A DNA stretch of 8,089 bases, taken from positions 1 to 8,089 of the forward strand of contig RFKM01000009.1 of NCBI GenBank assembly GCA_003694465.1, given 5' to 3'. The notes under the pieces are model-generated. The model made no database searches and had not been told where the DNA came from. It saw only the letters and a program-made list of their open reading frames with translations. Position numbers and translations under genes: made by a program. Positions within the stretch are counted from its first letter, which is position 1, and every line of letters starts with the position of its first letter. This document shows, in pieces, positions 5,337 through 8,089 of this stretch. This stretch comes from Alphaproteobacteria bacterium. Its GTDB lineage: Bacteria > Pseudomonadota > Alphaproteobacteria > Rhodobacterales > Rhodobacteraceae.

Positions 5337-6980
5337 ATGGAATTCGACTACGTCATCGTCGGCGCAGGCTCGGCCGGCTGCGTGCTCGCCGAGCGGCTGA
5401 GCGCCGGGGGGCGGGCCCGCGTTCTCGTGCTCGAGGCTGGCGGCGCTGACCGTCACCCGTGGATCAGGGTGCCGCTGGGCTATGCCTTCACCTTTTCCGA
5501 CCCGCGCGTGAACTGGCGTTACACCGCCCGCCCCGACCCGGGCCTTCTCGGGCGCGAAGCCTATTGGCCCCGCGGCAAGGTCGTGGGCGGGTCGAGCTCG
5601 ATCAACGCCATGGCCTGGGTGCGCGGCCTGCCCGGCGATTTCGACGACTGGCAGGAGGCCGGCGCCGAGGGCTGGGGCTGGCCGGCGATGCGCGCCGCCT
5701 TCGACGCGCTCGAAACCGTGCTGGCGCCGGGCGAAGACGGGCGAATGCGCGCGAGCGGGAACGGGCCGGTGCCAGTGTCCGACCTTGGCCGCGACATGCA
5801 CCCGTTTTCGGACAACTTCCTTGCCGCCGCGCGCGACCTCGGCTGGCCCGTGACCGGCGACATGAACGCCCCGGGGCAGGCGGGGATCGGCCGCTACCGG
5901 AGCACCGTGCGCGCCGGGCGCCGGGTCTCGGCGGCCGATGCCTTCCTGAAACCGGCCCTGCGCCGGGGCGGGGTGCGGCTTCTGACCCACGCCCTCGTCG
6001 AGCGCATTGCCCTTGACGGGCGCCGGGCGCGGGGGGTGCATTTCCGCCGCGCGGGCCGGGCCGGTTTTGCCCGTGCCCGCCGCGAGGTGATCCTGTGCGC
6101 GGGCGCGGTGAACTCGCCGCAAATCCTGCAGCTTTCCGGCCTCGGGCCGGCGCCGCTCCTGCGCGCCCACGGCATCGAGGTGGTGCGCGACCTGCCGGAA
6201 GTCGGACGCGGGTTGCAGGACCACCTCGCCATCACCCACTACTTCCGGTCCAACGCGCCGACGCTCAACACCCGCCTTGGCACGCCGCTTGGCCGGGTGC
6301 TGGCGGGGGTGCAATATGTCGCCACCCGGCGTGGGCCGCTGGGCGTGCCGGTCAACCAGGTGGGCGGTTTCGTGCGCTCCGGGCCGGCGCAATCGGCCCC
6401 CGACCTGCAGATCTATTGCAACCCCGCCAGCTACAGCGTGCCCGCCGACGGAAAGCCCCGGATCGACCGCGCCCCGGGTTTCCTGCTCTGCGCCCAGCCC
6501 TGCCGGCCCACCAGCCGCGGCGAGATCCGCATCGCCTCGCCCGACCCGACGCGCCCCCCTGACATCCTGCCCAATTCGCTGGCCACCGAAGCCGACCGGC
6601 GCGCCGCCATCGCCGCCAGCCGCGCGGTGCAGGCGCTGGCGGCAACGCCGACCCTCTCGGCGCTGATCCGGTCGGCCCATGAGCCGGACATCCGCGCCAT
6701 GGGCGAGGCGGAATTGCTGGAGAATTTCCGCGCCCGGGCCGGGTCGGTGTTTCATGCCAGCTGCACCTGCCGGATGGGGCGCAGGGCGGGCGATTCGGTT
6801 CTCGACGCGCGTCTGCGCGTGCATGGCGTCGCGGGGCTGCGGGTTGTCGATGCCTCGGCCTTTCCGAACGTCACCTCCGGCAACACCAATGCCCCGACCA
6901 TGGCGCTGGCCCTGCGCGCCGCGGGGCTCATCCTTGAAGACGCGGGGCGCGCGGGCGAGGCGGCACGGGAGAGCGCATGA
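5337..6980 (+). CDS. GMC-family FAD-dependent oxidoreductase (choline dehydrogenase-like)
   Basis: A 547-residue flavoprotein of the glucose-methanol-choline family, which oxidises a primary alcohol, sugar or polyol with FAD. The N-terminal dinucleotide fold is YVIVGAGSAGCVLAERL (5-21) with the ribose-binding Glu33 in VLVLEAGG. The first GMC signature is YWPRGKVVGGSSSINAMAWV (76-95). The second is GAVNSPQILQLSGLGP (256-271). The C-terminal catalytic segment has FHASCTCRMG (472-481), with His473 as the expected base, and VVDASAFPNVTSGNTNAPT (503-521), supplying the second active-site residue (Asn). No signal peptide, so cytoplasmic or membrane-associated. Sequence style is that of the BetA/alcohol dehydrogenase branch, but choline is not implied: no betB or betI is present. 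The start MEFDYVIVGAG fits the family exactly; a TTG 20 codons upstream would eat into the control region. Its stop overlaps the next start as ATGA, so the two enzymes are almost surely co-translated. The long open frame on the opposite strand is a composition artefact. Confidence 0.93.
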   Translation: MEFDYVIVGAGSAGCVLAERLSAGGRARVLVLEAGGADRHPWIRVPLGYAFTFSDPRVNWRYTARPDPGLLGREAYWPRGKVVGGSSSINAMAWVRGLPGDFDDWQEAGAEGWGWPAMRAAFDALETVLAPGEDGRMRASGNGPVPVSDLGRDMHPFSDNFLAAARDLGWPVTGDMNAPGQAGIGRYRSTVRAGRRVSAADAFLKPALRRGGVRLLTHALVERIALDGRRARGVHFRRAGRAGFARARREVILCAGAVNSPQILQLSGLGPAPLLRAHGIEVVRDLPEVGRGLQDHLAITHYFRSNAPTLNTRLGTPLGRVLAGVQYVATRRGPLGVPVNQVGGFVRSGPAQSAPDLQIYCNPASYSVPADGKPRIDRAPGFLLCAQPCRPTSRGEIRIASPDPTRPPDILPNSLATEADRRAAIAASRAVQALAATPTLSALIRSAHEPDIRAMGEAELLENFRARAGSVFHASCTCRMGRRAGDSVLDARLRVHGVAGLRVVDASAFPNVTSGNTNAPTMALALRAAGLILEDAGRAGEAARESA

Positions 6981-8089
6981 AACTGGAAAAGATCGAAACC
7001 TTCGTCTTCGGCAATCCGCCGCCGCGCCACGGCGGGCGCTATTTCATCTTTCTGCGCCTGACCACCGCCTGCGGCATTACCGGGGTCGGCGAAATCTACA
7101 ACGCCACCTTCGGCCCGGACCTCTGCGCGGCGATGGCCGTGGAGGTGTTTTCCCGCCATTTCGAGGGCGAAGACCCGCACCACATCGAGCGGCTCTGGCG
7201 GCGGACCTATGGCGCCGGTTTCACCCTGCGCCCGGACGTTACGGTGATGGGCGTGCTCAGCGGGCTGGAAATGGCCTGCTGGGACATCATCGGCAAGGCC
7301 GCCGGCCAGCCGGTCTATCAGCTCATGGGCGGCAAGGTGCACGAACGCCTGCGCTCCTACACCTATCTCTACCCGCCCGAGGGCGACGTCTACCCCGACC
7401 CGGACAGGCCCAATGTCTACAACGACCCGGACCTTGCCGCCGAGGTGGCGCTTGCACGCGTCGAGGAGGGGTTCACCGCCATCAAGTTTGACCCGGCCGG
7501 CCCCTACACGGTTTATGACGGCCATCAGCCGCGCCTCGAGGATCTGGAGCGCAGCGCCGCCTTCTGCGCGCGCATCCGCGCGGCGGTGGGCACCCGCGCC
7601 GACCTGCTGTTCGGCACCCACGGGCAGTTCACCGTTTCGGGGGCAAAGCGCATGGCGCGCCGGCTCGAAGAGTTCGATCCGCTCTGGTTCGAGGAACCGA
7701 CGACGCCGGAGAACCCCGCCGACATGGCCGAGATCGCCCGGTTCACCTCGATTCCCATCGCCACCGGCGAGCGGCTGTGCACGAAGCACGAATTTGCCCG
7801 GGTGCTGGAAGCCGGGGCGGCCTCGATCCTGCAGATGAACCTCGGGCGCGTCGGCGGGCTGCTCGAGGCGCGCAAGATCGCCGCAATGGCCGAAACCCGG
7901 CAGGCGCAGATCGCCCCGCACCTCTATTGCGGGCCGGTGGTGGCGGCGGCCAACATCCAGCTGGCCACCTGTTCGCCGAATTTCCTGATCCTCGAGAGCA
8001 TCGGGCGCTTCGACGGGCCGTGGACGACCCCTGTCCGGACCACGATTTGCTGGGAAGACGGCTACGTGATCCCCCCGACGGCGCCGGGC
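6977..8089 (+). CDS. Enolase-superfamily enzyme, mandelate racemase subgroup (partial at 3' end)
   Basis: The frame opens at ATG 6977, overlapping the preceding stop as ATGA, with GGGAG 6 bases upstream, and runs 371 codons to the window edge; family members are about 380-410 residues, so little is missing. Residues 1-125 form the capping domain, including GVLSGLEMACWDIIGKAAGQ (92-111). The barrel follows: TAIKFDPAGPY (167-177, Lys170 as possible base), LLFGTHGQFT (210-219), LWFEEP (236-241), IPIATGERL (259-267, Glu265), ILQMNLGRVGG (284-294), IAPHLYCGP (312-320, His314) and FLILES (336-341, Glu340). The layout is closest to acid-sugar dehydratases such as galactonate dehydratase, which remove water from a sugar acid. 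Two key places differ from the canonical pattern: Gly213 where the first metal ligand Asp is expected, and Asn288 where the Asp of the His-Asp dyad is expected. The remaining metal Glu residues and His215 and His314 are kept. Role inferred from context: acts after the GMC enzyme on a hydroxy or sugar acid. Exact substrate unknown. Confidence 0.9.
   Translation, partial: MKLEKIETFVFGNPPPRHGGRYFIFLRLTTACGITGVGEIYNATFGPDLCAAMAVEVFSRHFEGEDPHHIERLWRRTYGAGFTLRPDVTVMGVLSGLEMACWDIIGKAAGQPVYQLMGGKVHERLRSYTYLYPPEGDVYPDPDRPNVYNDPDLAAEVALARVEEGFTAIKFDPAGPYTVYDGHQPRLEDLERSAAFCARIRAAVGTRADLLFGTHGQFTVSGAKRMARRLEEFDPLWFEEPTTPENPADMAEIARFTSIPIATGERLCTKHEFARVLEAGAASILQMNLGRVGGLLEARKIAAMAETRQAQIAPHLYCGPVVAAANIQLATCSPNFLILESIGRFDGPWTTPVRTTICWEDGYVIPPTAPG

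Noticed and set aside
4590..6824. A 744-codon leftward open frame covering the kinase and most of the GMC gene
   Set aside because: Only the last 226 codons, the kinase, show protein-family motifs. The rest is low-complexity Arg/Pro/Gly/Ala sequence lying antisense to the well-supported GMC oxidoreductase, as expected in GC-rich DNA.

Overview
The window is GC-rich DNA (roughly two thirds G+C by eye) that reads as the chromosome of an alphaproteobacterium of the Rhodobacter/Paracoccus/Roseobacter group (Rhodobacterales). The evidence is the short 44-residue aa3-type cytochrome c oxidase subunit IV, the linked rpmI, rplT and pheS genes, and a promoter of the TTGCCG / 17 / TATATG kind. No rRNA or tRNA gene, insertion sequence, CRISPR array or phage gene was seen.

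The left half (1-3522) is transcribed leftward. In order of transcription it holds rpmI (L35), rplT (L20), a strong hairpin that probably ends that unit, trkH (potassium uptake channel subunit), pheS (phenylalanyl-tRNA synthetase alpha) and the start of an unknown gene that leaves the window at base 1. The unknown gene starts at a GTG that overlaps the pheS stop codon as GTGA. It is clearly poorer in G+C (about 48% over bases 1-180) and is not pheT, the usual partner of pheS.

The middle (3523-4565) begins with a divergent promoter region. Rightward of it lie the small cytochrome oxidase subunit IV gene, a textbook intrinsic terminator, and a 199-residue lipoprotein. The lipoprotein carries a His...Cys arrangement that could be a permuted papain-like (NlpC/P60-type) active site.

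The right half (4590-8089) is a catabolic-looking block. A P-loop kinase of the FrcK/uridine-kinase-like family runs leftward, convergent with the lipoprotein. Divergent from it, 66 bases away, a GMC-family FAD oxidoreductase overlaps by ATGA an enolase-superfamily (mandelate racemase subgroup) enzyme that is cut by the right edge at 371 residues. This pair looks like an operon that oxidises an alcohol or sugar and dehydrates or isomerises the resulting hydroxy acid; the substrate cannot be read from the sequence. The enolase-family enzyme has Gly where relatives carry the first metal-binding Asp, and Asn where they carry the Asp of the His-Asp dyad.

Most of the window is ordinary housekeeping and accessory metabolism. 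The points most worth a second look are the altered active site of the enolase-family protein, the low-GC gene coupled to pheS, the lipoprotein, and a direct repeat around a putative -10 box upstream of the cytochrome oxidase gene.
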